Of a DNA stretch of 50,441 bases, positions 7,158-15,541 are shown piece by piece (the stretch's first letter is position 1; each line of letters opens with the position of its first letter). Made by a program: the position numbers and the translations under genes. Source of the stretch: an uncultured Planctomycetota bacterium (GTDB lineage Bacteria; Planctomycetota; Planctomycetia; Pirellulales; Thermoguttaceae). Below the pieces are notes generated by a model. That model had not been told where the DNA came from. It did not search any database and worked only from the letters and a program-made list of their open reading frames with translations. The DNA lies in contig ONGM01000137.1 in the NCBI GenBank assembly GCA_900317365.1, positions 1 through 50,441 on the forward strand, in the 5' to 3' direction.

Positions 7158-8255
7158 TTAGCGCAGTTTTTCGCAGATCGCTTCCGCCATTTCTTGCGTT
7201 CCGACGGCGGTGGGATCGTCCCGATTCGGCTTGAGATCGTAGGTAACGCTCTTGCCTTCGCGAATGACTTCGGCGACGGCGTTTTCCAGTCGATTCGCCG
7301 CGTCTTGCTCTTTCAGATGACGGAGCATGAGAACGCCGGACAGAATGAGCGCGACCGGATTGACTTTATTAAGCCCCTTGTACTTCGGAGCGCTTCCGTG
7401 CGTGGCTTCGAAGACGGCGCCGTTGTAGCCGATATTGGCGCCCGGCGCAACGCCAAGCCCGCCGACGAGGCCGGCGCAGAGGTCGCTCAGAATATCGCCG
7501 TACAGGTTCGGCAAGGCGACGACGTCGTAGAGTTCCGGCTTTTGAACGAGTTGCATGCACATATTGTCGACGATACGATCTTCAAACTCGATTTCGGGGA
7601 AGTCTTTTGCGACTTCGCGGGCGGTTTCGAGCCAGAGTCCGTCGGAATATTTCATGATGTTCGCTTTATGGACGGCGGTAACCTTTTTGCGACCGTTTTC
7701 GCGGGCGTAATTGAAGGCGGCGCGAACGAGTCTGTCGGAGCGGGAGACGCTGATCGGTTTAATGGAGACGCCGGTTTCGTCGTCGCCGGTGGCGATTTTT
7801 CGACCAGGCGCGAGACGGTTGATCTCGGCGATGATCTCTTTCGTGTTCTCGGCGCCTTTTTCAAATTCAATACCGGCGTATAGGTCTTCGGTATTTTCGC
7901 GGAAGATCACGAGGTCGACGGGAACGGAGCTGAAGAATGAGCGAACGCCGGGATAGTATTTGCACGGACGAACGCACGCGAAAAGATCGAGCTCTTGGCG
8001 AAGGTGAACGTTAATGCTTCTGAAACCGGTTCCGACAGGGGTTGTGATCGGCGCTTTGAGTGCGACGCGAGTTCGGCGCACGCTTTCCAGAACGGCGTCC
8101 GGAAGCGGATTGCCGGTTCGTTCCATGACGTCGACGCCCGCTTCTTGAACGTCCCAGTTGATTTTAACGCCGGTGGCGTCGACGCATTTGCGCGCCGCTT
8201 CCGCAAGTTCGGGACCCGTTCCGTCGCCGGTAATTAACGTAACTTCGTAAGCCAT
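7158..8255 (-). CDS. icd: Isocitrate dehydrogenase (isocitrate/isopropylmalate dehydrogenase family)
   Basis: 365 residues from ATG 8255 (GAGGA upstream; an earlier in-frame start at 8354 has no SD). Oxidative decarboxylation of isocitrate to 2-oxoglutarate in the TCA cycle, cytoplasmic. Visible motifs: GDGTGPEL near the N-terminus, [13 protein letters not shown], the [13 protein letters not shown] loop with the catalytic lysine, and [11 protein letters not shown] with the metal-binding Asp. The cofactor loop reads [15 protein letters not shown]. The KY pair and the Val match the NADP-specific pattern (Lys344, Tyr345, Val351 of E. coli), whereas NAD enzymes usually have Asp there, so NADP use is suggested though not proven. 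It is shorter than E. coli Icd (416) and close in size to the short bacterial homologues. 3-Isopropylmalate or homoisocitrate dehydrogenase are less likely alternatives. Confidence 0.85.
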   Translation of the reverse strand: MAYEVTLITGDGTGPELAEAARKCVDATGVKINWDVQEAGVDVMERTGNPLPDAVLESVRRTRVALKAPITTPVGTGFRSINVHLRQELDLFACVRPCKYYPGVRSFFSSVPVDLVIFRENTEDLYAGIEFEKGAENTKEIIAEINRLAPGRKIATGDDETGVSIKPISVSRSDRLVRAAFNYARENGRKKVTAVHKANIMKYSDGLWLETAREVAKDFPEIEFEDRIVDNMCMQLVQKPELYDVVALPNLYGDILSDLCAGLVGGLGVAPGANIGYNGAVFEATHGSAPKYKGLNKVNPVALILSGVLMLRHLKEQDAANRLENAVAEVIREGKSVTYDLKPNRDDPTAVGTQEMAEAICEKLR

Positions 8256-8367
8256 TTCATCCTCGCAAAAAATAAAACGTTGTCGTCCGCGCGTTCGACG
8301 CGGCGTCGTGTGCAAATCGCGCCCCATTGTACAGCGCGCGCAAAATTCCGACAAGGACGACCCGACG

Positions 8368-8404
8368 AAAAAACGCGCTCCTCTCTTTTGAGAGAAAGCG
8401 CGTT
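8368..8404 (-). terminator. Terminator of the permease-DUF3299 unit
   Basis: On the minus strand a 14-bp stem with one bulge (AACGCGCTT...GCGCGTT) and an AAAA loop is followed by TTTTTT. It lies 81 bp past the DUF3299 stop. Confidence 0.82.
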
Positions 8405-8484
8405 GATTCGCGACTTCTCGCCGGACGCGTCGACTCGCGCGCCGGCTTACGCGACGGCGATCGGGCGATCAGACGGCGCGTCGA

Positions 8485-9177
8485 TTAGTGGAAGACGTTC
8501 GCTTTCATGGAGTAAGGAATCGCGCCTTGCTCGCTGCGCCAGTTGGGATCGACGTAGAGAATACCGCCGACCGCGACGCTTTTGTTCGCGCGATATTTCA
8601 CGGTATGTCCGCGCTCCATCTGCACCGCGATCATGTCCGCAGGGTTCTGACCCGGCGAGCAATATTGGCAGTGTCCGACGGTGCGAACGAGCGTGAAATT
8701 CTCGATGCCGGCGTGCTGTTTCGTCGGGTACATGAACCCTTCGATATAGACTTTGCGCCCGTCGAGTTCAAGAATCTTCGGGTCGATTTCCCCCTCTTTC
8801 GTGAGCGCCATCGAATCGAACGGAACAATGACGTATCCCGGAGGCGCCGAGTTAAAGTACGTATAGGTTCTCCAACAGGTCGAGGAAACCGCGAGAACGG
8901 CGCTCGCGACGATCGCTATGATCGCAAATTTTCCTCCGGTGATTTCGTCGGGCGCGCGCAAAATCTTGCGATACGCAAGAATACCGAGCGTTAAGCCGAT
9001 TAGGGACGCCGCGATAAACGGGGTCCAGAAGAACCCGAGTATCCCGAAGACGGCGGCGACAAGCGCGCCGACGCTGAGCGTTGCGACCTGCTTATAGTCG
9101 ACGGTCTCTTCCGTATTTTGCGCGACGTCAATATCGTTGTACGCGCCTTTGAGCGCGTCGTCAAAGATTCTCTTCAT
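8485..9177 (-). CDS. DUF3299-type membrane protein
   Basis: 230 residues. Two or three N-terminal hydrophobic helices (about residues 32-68 and 83-104, DUF4190-like) precede a soluble domain with DGRKVYIEGFMYPTKQ, then HCQYCSPGQNP and MIAVQM. These fit DUF3299, a family often encoded beside FtsX-type permeases in planctomycetes. The two cysteines in HCQYC could bind metal or form a disulfide. The start ATG 9177 has GGAGA about 10 nt upstream. It begins 44 bp after the permease gene and shares its terminator, so cotranscription is likely. Function is unknown; an accessory to the transporter is inferred from gene order. Confidence 0.8.
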   Translation of the reverse strand: MKRIFDDALKGAYNDIDVAQNTEETVDYKQVATLSVGALVAAVFGILGFFWTPFIAASLIGLTLGILAYRKILRAPDEITGGKFAIIAIVASAVLAVSSTCWRTYTYFNSAPPGYVIVPFDSMALTKEGEIDPKILELDGRKVYIEGFMYPTKQHAGIENFTLVRTVGHCQYCSPGQNPADMIAVQMERGHTVKYRANKSVAVGGILYVDPNWRSEQGAIPYSMKANVFH

Positions 9178-9221
9178 CGTGTTTCGTTCTCCATCTTAAG
9201 AGCGCGAGTTCGCGCGCCGCG

Positions 9222-10712
9222 TTACGACTGCAACGACTGCGCGACGTCGGTGCGATACGCGACGACCGCCGGCAAGTATCCGACGACGGACGCGAGCGCC
9301 ACAAGTCCCGGGACAAGAATGAGTTCGACGAGCTGGAAGTCCCACGGTCGAACCATGACGTTCGAATAGGACATGATCAGCGGCGAGACCGCGCCGATGA
9401 CGAGGTGCCCGATCAGCGCGCCGAACGCGCCGCCGCCAAGAGAAAGAAGAATCGACTCGAAAAGAATAATCGCCATAACGGTCGAGCGTCGCGCTCCCAA
9501 CGCGCGCATGATCGCGATCTCCTGACGTCGTTCGTTCATCGAGTTGTAAATACTGACCATCATGCCGATTCCCGCGACGATGACGACCTGAATCGCAAAG
9601 ATAATCAAGACGCTCTGAATATTGCCGATGACGTCTTGGAAGAACGCGGAGATTTCTTGAACCGGCGCGACCGCTTGCGCTTCAAGAAGCTCGCCTTCGA
9701 TCTTCGCCGGCAACGCCGTAACCGCCGTGTCGACGACCTGGCGACGATCCGGAGTAACGAGTTCGCTTTCGGCGACTTCGACTCCCGGCATGGTCGTAAC
9801 GGCGTCGACCTGCTCGCGCGTCGCGGCGACGGCGACCTCGACGTCCTTCGTGATGATCAGGATCGCGGTCAGACGACGCGCATGATCGTGGTCGTGACCA
9901 TGTTCTTCGCCATGCTCTCCGTCCGCGTGTTCGCCGTCCGCCTGTTCGCCGTCCGCCTGTTCGCCGTCCTCGTCCCCGACTTTAATCTCTTCGAGACCAA
10001 GCTCCGCGCGTTTCCGCGCAAGTTCTTCTTCGCGCAACGAGTAATCGACAGATTCCGAGGTCGTCGCTTCTTCGTGCTGCTTGTAAAAGCCTTCCAAATT
10101 GACGAAAACGGCGCGGTCGTTCGGACTGCCGGTGTGATCAAGAATGCCGACGACGCGGAACGGCTCGTGCAAATCGTCGTCCCGTTGCGACGACGTGTGC
10201 CCGAAGCGAATTTCGTCTCCAATCTGCAACTTATTCTTCTTCGCGACGTTGTATCCGACGACCGCGCCAAAGAAATCGACGTTCTTAAAGAACTCGCCCT
10301 TTTGCAACGTGTACGGCTTGCCGTCCGATTTCGTTACCGACTTGAAATACTCCGGCGTCGTCGCGACGACCGGCGCGCCTTGATAGTTGTCCCCGCGCGC
10401 GATCGGAATCGCCGTCTTGACTTCCGCAGAATACCGCGAAGATCGCATGAGATCGTAATATTCGTAAGGAATCAGACCGACCGGGTCTTGATTATAGAAG
10501 ACGGAGCTTAAAACGAGCTGGAGTTTGCTGCCTTTCGCGCCGACGATGAGGTCGTAGCCTTGCGCGCCCTGTTGAAAGGACTTGCCGACGACGCCGTTAA
10601 TCACGAGCACGGTAACGACCAGAGCGACGCCGACCGCCATCGAAAACGCGGTGAGCGTCGACGCGATCGCGCGATGTTGAATACTTTTCCAAGCGATTTT
10701 CCAAAGACTCAT
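9222..10712 (-). CDS. FtsX/MacB-type ABC transporter permease with His-rich loop
   Basis: 496 residues. The N-terminal helix (about 16-38, STLTAFSMAVGVALVVTVLV) is followed by a large extracytoplasmic MacB-like domain (about 45-355), then three helices with the FtsX-family core VSIYNSMNERRQEIAIMRALGA (about 390-411). No ATP-binding subunit is encoded next to it in this window; it must come from elsewhere. Residues 249-277 are an unusual insert of DGEQA/DGEHA repeats ending HGEEHGHDHDH, in the extracytoplasmic domain, resembling metal-binding His loops of zinc transport proteins. DUF3299 follows. The substrate is unknown: lipoprotein or lipid release is typical of the family, and metal sensing is suggested only by the insert. 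Confidence 0.85.
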   Translation of the reverse strand: MSLWKIAWKSIQHRAIASTLTAFSMAVGVALVVTVLVINGVVGKSFQQGAQGYDLIVGAKGSKLQLVLSSVFYNQDPVGLIPYEYYDLMRSSRYSAEVKTAIPIARGDNYQGAPVVATTPEYFKSVTKSDGKPYTLQKGEFFKNVDFFGAVVGYNVAKKNKLQIGDEIRFGHTSSQRDDDLHEPFRVVGILDHTGSPNDRAVFVNLEGFYKQHEEATTSESVDYSLREEELARKRAELGLEEIKVGDEDGEQADGEQADGEHADGEHGEEHGHDHDHARRLTAILIITKDVEVAVAATREQVDAVTTMPGVEVAESELVTPDRRQVVDTAVTALPAKIEGELLEAQAVAPVQEISAFFQDVIGNIQSVLIIFAIQVVIVAGIGMMVSIYNSMNERRQEIAIMRALGARRSTVMAIILFESILLSLGGGAFGALIGHLVIGAVSPLIMSYSNVMVRPWDFQLVELILVPGLVALASVVGYLPAVVAYRTDVAQSLQS

Positions 10713-10783
10713 GGTATGCGCCTTTACGACGCGGTCGCCGCGCTGACGCGACTTCCGCGAGAATGAGCTATGATATAATGCCG

Positions 10784-10818
10784 CGCGTCGAATCGCGAAC
10801 GCTTCGCAATTCGACGCG
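10784..10818 (-). terminator. Strong hairpin just after gyrA
   Basis: CGCGTCGAAT pairs with ATTCGACGCG, enclosing GCGAA/TTCGC: 15 bp with a single C-A mismatch. It lies 15 bp past the gyrA stop. There is no T-run, so it may stabilise the 3' end or be a factor-dependent end rather than a classic terminator. Confidence 0.45.
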
Positions 10819-10832
10819 TTTGAAAGTTCGTG

Positions 10833-13832
10833 TTAGTCTTCCGCGCCGTCCGCGTCTTCGTCGTAGTCGAAGCCGTCGTTCGAAGTCTGATCTTCCGGCT
10901 CGGAGTCGACGCGCGCGACTTCGACGCCGATCGTCGTCTTTTCCGTCGCAGAAACGACCTCTTCGCGCGGAATACGATTGACCGCGACCACAACGTCGTC
11001 TTTGTCAACGTTCATAACGCGAACGCCTTGAGCGTTGCGACCGGTTACGCGAATATCGTCGACGCTCGCGCGCTGGATCTTACCCGCCGCCGTGATCGTC
11101 ATGATTTCGTCCCCGTCTTCCACGCGCAAAACGTCGACGACGCGACCGTTGCGACCCGCCGTCTTCATATCGCGAACGCCTTGACCGCCGCGACGGATCG
11201 CGCGGTACGTTACTTTCGACGTCGATTCGTCTTGTTCAGTTCCGTCCTCGACCGACTCTTCCTCGTAAGCGTCGACCTCTTGATCGTCTCCCGACGTCGC
11301 CGGCGAATTCGGACCGATCAACGTGCGCTTGCCGTACCCGCGCTCGCTTATCGAGAGAATGTACGCGTCTTCCTGCGCGATCGTCATACCGACGACCACG
11401 TCGTCCTCCTTGAGACGAATACCGCGCACGCCCGCCGCTGTGCGACCCATCGCCCGAACGTCCGACTGGCGGAAACGAATGACCATACCCCCTGCCGTCG
11501 CAAGGAAGATTTCGTCCCCTTCGCGACAGACGTCGGCGCCGACGACCTCGTCGCGTTCTCCGACGTCCGCCGAACTATCGAGCTGGGCGTCCGCGTTCGC
11601 GTCGAGAATCTCGTCGCGTTGGTCGTCCTCTTGCCCTTCCGCCGCAGGATCGAGTCCGCCGCGAAGTCGAATCGCGATCAGCCCGTTCTTCTTCGGACGA
11701 CTAAACGCCGAAAGGGGCGTCTTCTTAACCACGCCGTCTCGCGTCGCCATGAACAGGTACGCGCCCGGCTGATTGAAATCGCGGATCACGAGACAGTTCG
11801 CGATCGATTCGTCCTTAGAGAGCGCGAGAAGATTGACGAGGTTGCGCCCTTTTCCGTCGCGCGCCGCGTACGGCAAACGGTAAACTTTCTGCCAGTAGAC
11901 CTTCCCTTTGCTCGTAAAGAAGAGCAGGTAATCGTGCGTGCTTGCGACGAACAGTCGGCGCACCGGGTCTTCTTCGTCGACCTTGGCGCCTTTGACGCCT
12001 TTTCCGCCGCGCCGTTGCGCCTTATATTCTTCGAGCGCCGTTCGTTTGACGTATCCGTTCGTCGTCATCGAAACGACCATCGTCTCTTCGTTAATGAGAT
12101 CTTCGTCGTCGACGCTTTCGATTTCTTCTTGAACGATTTCCGTGCGGCGCGGGTTGGCGAACTTCTTCTTAACGTCGAGCAGATCTTCGCGAACGATCGC
12201 GAGAATGTTCGCCTCGTCGGAGAGAATGCGACGGTATTCCGCGATTTCGTCGAGAAGGCTGTTGTATTCGTTTCCGAGCTTCTCCTGCTCCAAATTGACC
12301 AACTGCCCCAGGGTCATGCGGAGAATCGCGTCCGCCTGAACCGGCGTCAACGTATAGAACTCTTTCACGCCGCGCGTCTGCTGGAACGACTCGAAACCGG
12401 CGCCGAGCGCGCGTTGCAACATCGCGGCGGGACATTCGATCGTCATTAAGCGTTGTTTCGCCTCCGCCTGATCGCGGGAGGTGCGAATCACGCGAATCAC
12501 TTCGTCGATATTGGCGTGCGCGATCATCAAGCCTTCGACGGTGTGCAGACGTTTGATCGCCTTATTGAGCAGGAAGGTCGTGCGTCGTCGAATAACGGTC
12601 TTGCGATGGCGCAGGAACTCGACGATGAGTTCCTTAAAGGTCATGACGCGCGGCTTGCCGTCGACGAGCGCGAGAAGAATAATCGGCAACGACGTCTGCA
12701 AGGGCGTGAAAGAATAAAGCTGATTGAGAACGACGTGCGGATCGGCGTCCTTTTTGAGATCGAGGACAAGTCGAACCGGCTCTTTGAGGTCGGACTCGTT
12801 GCGAATCGACGAGACGCCGACGACCTTGCCGTCGTTGATCGTTTCCGCGATTTTCTCTTCGATGCGGTCGCGCGCCTGTTGATACGGGATCTCCGTAATC
12901 ACGATGCGGTGACGTTTTCCATTCTCTTCGATTCTCGCGCGAGCGCGCACGACCATGGAGCCGCGCCCGGTCAAGTAACCGCGTCGAATTCCGCGCGCCC
13001 CGCAAATAATGCCGCCGGTCGGAAAGTCGGGACCGGGGCAGATTCGCAGCAGATCAAAGACGGTGGCGTCCGGATTATCGATCAATTCGACGGCGGCGTC
13101 GCAGATTTCGCCGAGGTTGTGCGGCGGAATATTCGTGGACATACCGACCGCGATACCGTTGGCGCCGTTGACGAGCAGGTTCGGCGCTTTCGAGGGCAAC
13201 ACGGTCGGTTCCATACGCGTTTCGTCGTACGTCGGAACGAAGTCGACCGTGTCGAGGTTGAGATCTTCGAGCATCGCCATGGCGAACCCGGAGAGCCGCG
13301 CTTCCGTATAACGCATAGCCGCCGGCGGCAATCCGGCGATCGACCCGAAGTTCCCCTGCTTGTCGACGAGAACATGGCGCATATTCCAATCTTGCGCCAT
13401 TCGTACGAGGGTCGGATAGATAATCGCTTCGCCGTGCGGGTGATAATTACCGGAGGCGTCGCCGGAAATCTTTGCGCACTTAACGCGTTGCGAGTGCGGT
13501 CCGATTCCGAGGTCGTTCATCGCGACGAGAATACGACGCTGGGACGGCTTGAGACCGTCGCGTACGTCGGGGATGGCGCGACTAATAATGACGCTCATCG
13601 CGTACGTCAGATAGCTTCCCTTGAGTTCGTCTTCGATCGGCAACTGAACGAGTTTCGAGCCGTCGGGGAGGACGAGTTGCCCGTTCGCGTTCATTCGGGG
13701 TCGCAGTGGACGATCAGACGCGGCGGACGACTCGGACTCGTCTTGGTCGCCTCCGGATGAATTGAAAGCGTCGTCGCGCTCTTCGTTGTTTTGATTATCG
13801 TCGTCCGGTCGTTCGAAATCGTCGTCGGCCAC
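10833..13832 (-). CDS. gyrA: DNA gyrase subunit A
   Basis: 999 residues from GTG 13832, chosen because GAGGAGA lies 7 nt upstream; the frame is open to a TTG at 13871 without an SD. Type IIA topoisomerase subunit that cuts and rejoins DNA for negative supercoiling. Visible: an acidic N-terminal extension of about 60 residues, the winged-helix DNA-binding region, catalytic tyrosine Y175 in AAMRYTEARL, then the C-terminal beta-pinwheel with the GyrA box QRRGGKG, which separates gyrase from topoisomerase IV. The pinwheel carries acidic insertions (about residues 730-775 and 870-890) and an acidic tail. The quinolone-region sequence is YHPHGEAIIYPTLV, with Ala where E. coli has Ser83 and Pro where it has Asp87. 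gyrB is not in the window. Confidence 0.95.
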   Translation of the reverse strand: MADDDFERPDDDNQNNEERDDAFNSSGGDQDESESSAASDRPLRPRMNANGQLVLPDGSKLVQLPIEDELKGSYLTYAMSVIISRAIPDVRDGLKPSQRRILVAMNDLGIGPHSQRVKCAKISGDASGNYHPHGEAIIYPTLVRMAQDWNMRHVLVDKQGNFGSIAGLPPAAMRYTEARLSGFAMAMLEDLNLDTVDFVPTYDETRMEPTVLPSKAPNLLVNGANGIAVGMSTNIPPHNLGEICDAAVELIDNPDATVFDLLRICPGPDFPTGGIICGARGIRRGYLTGRGSMVVRARARIEENGKRHRIVITEIPYQQARDRIEEKIAETINDGKVVGVSSIRNESDLKEPVRLVLDLKKDADPHVVLNQLYSFTPLQTSLPIILLALVDGKPRVMTFKELIVEFLRHRKTVIRRRTTFLLNKAIKRLHTVEGLMIAHANIDEVIRVIRTSRDQAEAKQRLMTIECPAAMLQRALGAGFESFQQTRGVKEFYTLTPVQADAILRMTLGQLVNLEQEKLGNEYNSLLDEIAEYRRILSDEANILAIVREDLLDVKKKFANPRRTEIVQEEIESVDDEDLINEETMVVSMTTNGYVKRTALEEYKAQRRGGKGVKGAKVDEEDPVRRLFVASTHDYLLFFTSKGKVYWQKVYRLPYAARDGKGRNLVNLLALSKDESIANCLVIRDFNQPGAYLFMATRDGVVKKTPLSAFSRPKKNGLIAIRLRGGLDPAAEGQEDDQRDEILDANADAQLDSSADVGERDEVVGADVCREGDEIFLATAGGMVIRFRQSDVRAMGRTAAGVRGIRLKEDDVVVGMTIAQEDAYILSISERGYGKRTLIGPNSPATSGDDQEVDAYEEESVEDGTEQDESTSKVTYRAIRRGGQGVRDMKTAGRNGRVVDVLRVEDGDEIMTITAAGKIQRASVDDIRVTGRNAQGVRVMNVDKDDVVVAVNRIPREEVVSATEKTTIGVEVARVDSEPEDQTSNDGFDYDEDADGAED

Positions 13833-13930
13833 GTTGAAATCTCCTCGGCTCAAAAAAGACCGCGCGCCCAAAGGAGCGCAAACAAGTTACCATTGAAGCG
13901 ACGCAGACGCGCTTTCAAGGACGTTTCTTT

Positions 13931-13958
13931 ATTATAACGACTCGGCGAAAAATGGCAA
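13931..13958 (-). promoter_or_regulatory. gyrA promoter
   Basis: Minus-strand TTGCCA (13958-13953), 16-nt spacer, perfect TATAAT (13936-13931). It predicts a leader of about 92 nt before the GTG start of gyrA. Confidence 0.65.
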
Positions 13959-13969
13959 TGATACGAAAC

Positions 13970-14006
13970 GCGTCTTTACGGGGCTTTTAACGGGGTGTAA
14001 AGACGC
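13970..14006 (-). terminator. Possible terminator of the rubredoxin fusion gene
   Basis: GCGTCTTTAC (13970-13979) pairs with GTAAAGACGC (13997-14006), a perfect 10-bp stem 31 bp past the stop at 14037. The loop is 17 nt and the T-run is poor, so it may have another role close to the gyrA promoter. Confidence 0.5.
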
Positions 14007-14036
14007 GCGTTCGTTGCAGTCCGTCCCGGGGTCGGA

Positions 14037-14648
14037 CTATTCTTCGATCTTTTCAAAATCTTCGGCGCCGTGCTTGCAGATCGGGCAGATAAAATCGGCG
14101 GGCAAATCGTCGCCTTCATGGACGTACCCGCAGACTTTGCATCGCCAGCCTTTGCCCTTCTTTTCGGCGGCTTGCGGTCGCGGTTTAACGTTTTGCTGAT
14201 AGTATTCGTAGGTCATCGACGGGGCGTCGGAGAGGACTTTCGCGTCGGTGATTTCGGCGATAAAGAGGATATGCGAACCGAGATCGTACGATTCGACGAC
14301 TTCGCCGCTAATGAGCGCGTTCGTCTGCTCGGCGACGTACGCGACGCCGTTTTCCGCGCGCGGCTTCGGATAATCTGCGAACTTGTCGACGTCGGTCCCG
14401 CTTTGGAATCCGAAGCGTTTGAACGTGTCGAACGTCGCGTCCGTCGAAAGAACGGAAAGATTGAACGCGCCGGAATCCTTAACCATCCAGCACGTCTTAT
14501 TGAGTTTATTGAGCGAGAGCGCAAGGCGCGTCGGATTGTTCGCCACTTGCACGCAGACGTTGCCAATGCAGCCGTTGTCGAAACCGTCGTAGCGCGCCGT
14601 TACAACGAAGAGTCCGTAACTAATTTTGTAAATCGCTTTATTGTCCAT
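14037..14648 (-). CDS. Flavin reductase-rubredoxin fusion (high-molecular-weight rubredoxin type)
   Basis: 203 residues from ATG 14648 (GGAGA upstream). Residues 1-150 form a flavin reductase-like FMN-binding domain (ISYGLFVVTARYDG, NGCIGNVCVQVANNP, VVESYDLGSHILFIAEI). Residues 165-203 form a rubredoxin with paired motifs CKVCGYVHEGDDLPADFICPICKHG, one iron held by four cysteines. Such fusions (Hrb in Moorella) pass electrons from NAD(P)H to flavodiiron proteins that reduce oxygen or nitric oxide, so an anaerobic or microaerophilic lifestyle is suggested. No flavodiiron gene is in the window. A perfect 8-bp hairpin (14683-14701) lies in its upstream region. Confidence 0.9.
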   Translation of the reverse strand: MDNKAIYKISYGLFVVTARYDGFDNGCIGNVCVQVANNPTRLALSLNKLNKTCWMVKDSGAFNLSVLSTDATFDTFKRFGFQSGTDVDKFADYPKPRAENGVAYVAEQTNALISGEVVESYDLGSHILFIAEITDAKVLSDAPSMTYEYYQQNVKPRPQAAEKKGKGWRCKVCGYVHEGDDLPADFICPICKHGAEDFEKIEE

Positions 14649-15035
14649 TTTCTCCGATCTTTCTATATATTCCGTGAGAGTTCTCGCTTTCGCAAAGCGA
14701 GGACGACACAAAACTCGAACGCCCTCGGTGAAACGCGCTGGTTGACGTTAAGACGGCGACAACGCAACGATATTTCCGAGAACCGAAACTTAATTATATG
14801 CAAGGAGACGCCGTTTTGAAGCGCGGCCGGAAGTTTCGACGACGTCTCGGACGGGGAATTGGTAAACGCGGTCGCCGCCCGTATATTGGCGGCTTCGCGC
14901 GACGCGACGACGATATAACCGCGTCTTATAAGATTCACAAAGAAAAAAATCCCGACGTTTGAAGAAACGTCGGGATCAAATTCTCGCGCATACTCATTTG
15001 ATTCGTTATACGCGTTTAGAGACGTCAACGTCGCG
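14649..15035. other. Intergenic region upstream of the rubredoxin fusion gene
   Basis: 387 bp. A perfect hairpin CTCGCTTT-cgc-AAAGCGAG (14683-14701) sits 35 bp before the rubredoxin fusion start and could be an operator or leader structure. The terminator of the lipoprotein gene is at 14943-14976. No gene was recognised in between. Confidence 0.5.
14943..14976 (-). terminator. Terminator of the DUF1559-lipoprotein operon
   Basis: On the minus strand ATCCCGACGTTT pairs with AAACGTCGGGAT (12 bp) around CTTC and is followed by seven T. It lies 60 bp after the lipoprotein stop. Confidence 0.93.
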
Positions 15036-15518
15036 TTACATCGCCTTAACCTCGTTCCGCACCGCCGCGCCGACGTCGAACTTCTCCGTCGTCTTGCCGG
15101 AAACCTCAAGGGTTAAAGGAGATTTGTCCCGCGAGCCGTACTGCTCTTCGACCAAATCGTACGCCTTGCCGCCTTGCGTCATAACGCTCGGCGACAACGC
15201 CACCTCCGCTTGCTCTACGACCTGCTTCGTCACCGTAACGACGTAATTCCCCTCCGGCGCCCCGGCGTATTGACCGTGCGTGTAGATAACGGCGACGCCC
15301 GACGCGTCCGTCGTTCCGCCGACCGCCCAGGGAACGTCGTCGCTATAGAGAGAAACGGTCGCGTCCGCAAGGGGTTGCGAATCTTGCGTCACCGTAATTT
15401 TGCACGAAACGAGAGGCGGCAGTCCGTCCGGACGCGGCTTCGAACAGCTCAAAAAGCAACAAGAAGTCGCGACGAAAAGCGCCAGCGCCACAATTCGACG
15501 CGTTCGATTATTTTTCAT
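15036..15518 (-). CDS. Small lipoprotein paired with DUF1559
   Basis: 160 residues from ATG 15518 (GGAG 7 nt upstream; a GTG two codons earlier is too close to it). The N-terminus is a lipoprotein signal (RRIVALALFVATSCCFLSCSK) with a lipobox FLSC near residue 25. The mature part (SCKITVTQDSQPLADATVSLY, GGTTDASGVAVI, GNYVVTVTK) resembles a carboxypeptidase regulatory/transthyretin-like beta sandwich. Planctomycete genomes commonly carry such small lipoproteins directly after DUF1559 genes. It begins 23 bp after the DUF1559 stop. It is presumably anchored in the envelope; its function is unknown. Confidence 0.88.
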   Translation of the reverse strand: MKNNRTRRIVALALFVATSCCFLSCSKPRPDGLPPLVSCKITVTQDSQPLADATVSLYSDDVPWAVGGTTDASGVAVIYTHGQYAGAPEGNYVVTVTKQVVEQAEVALSPSVMTQGGKAYDLVEEQYGSRDKSPLTLEVSGKTTEKFDVGAAVRNEVKAM

Positions 15519-15541
15519 TTGCACGCTCCGTTTCCGCTTAG

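Noticed and set aside
9840..10720. Frameshift in the permease because of the low-complexity insert
   Set aside because: The leftward frame is continuous from the first helix to the final helices, with both FtsX halves intact.
12453..13760. 435-codon rightward frame opposite gyrA
   Set aside because: Antisense of the GyrA DNA-cutting domain with no features of its own.
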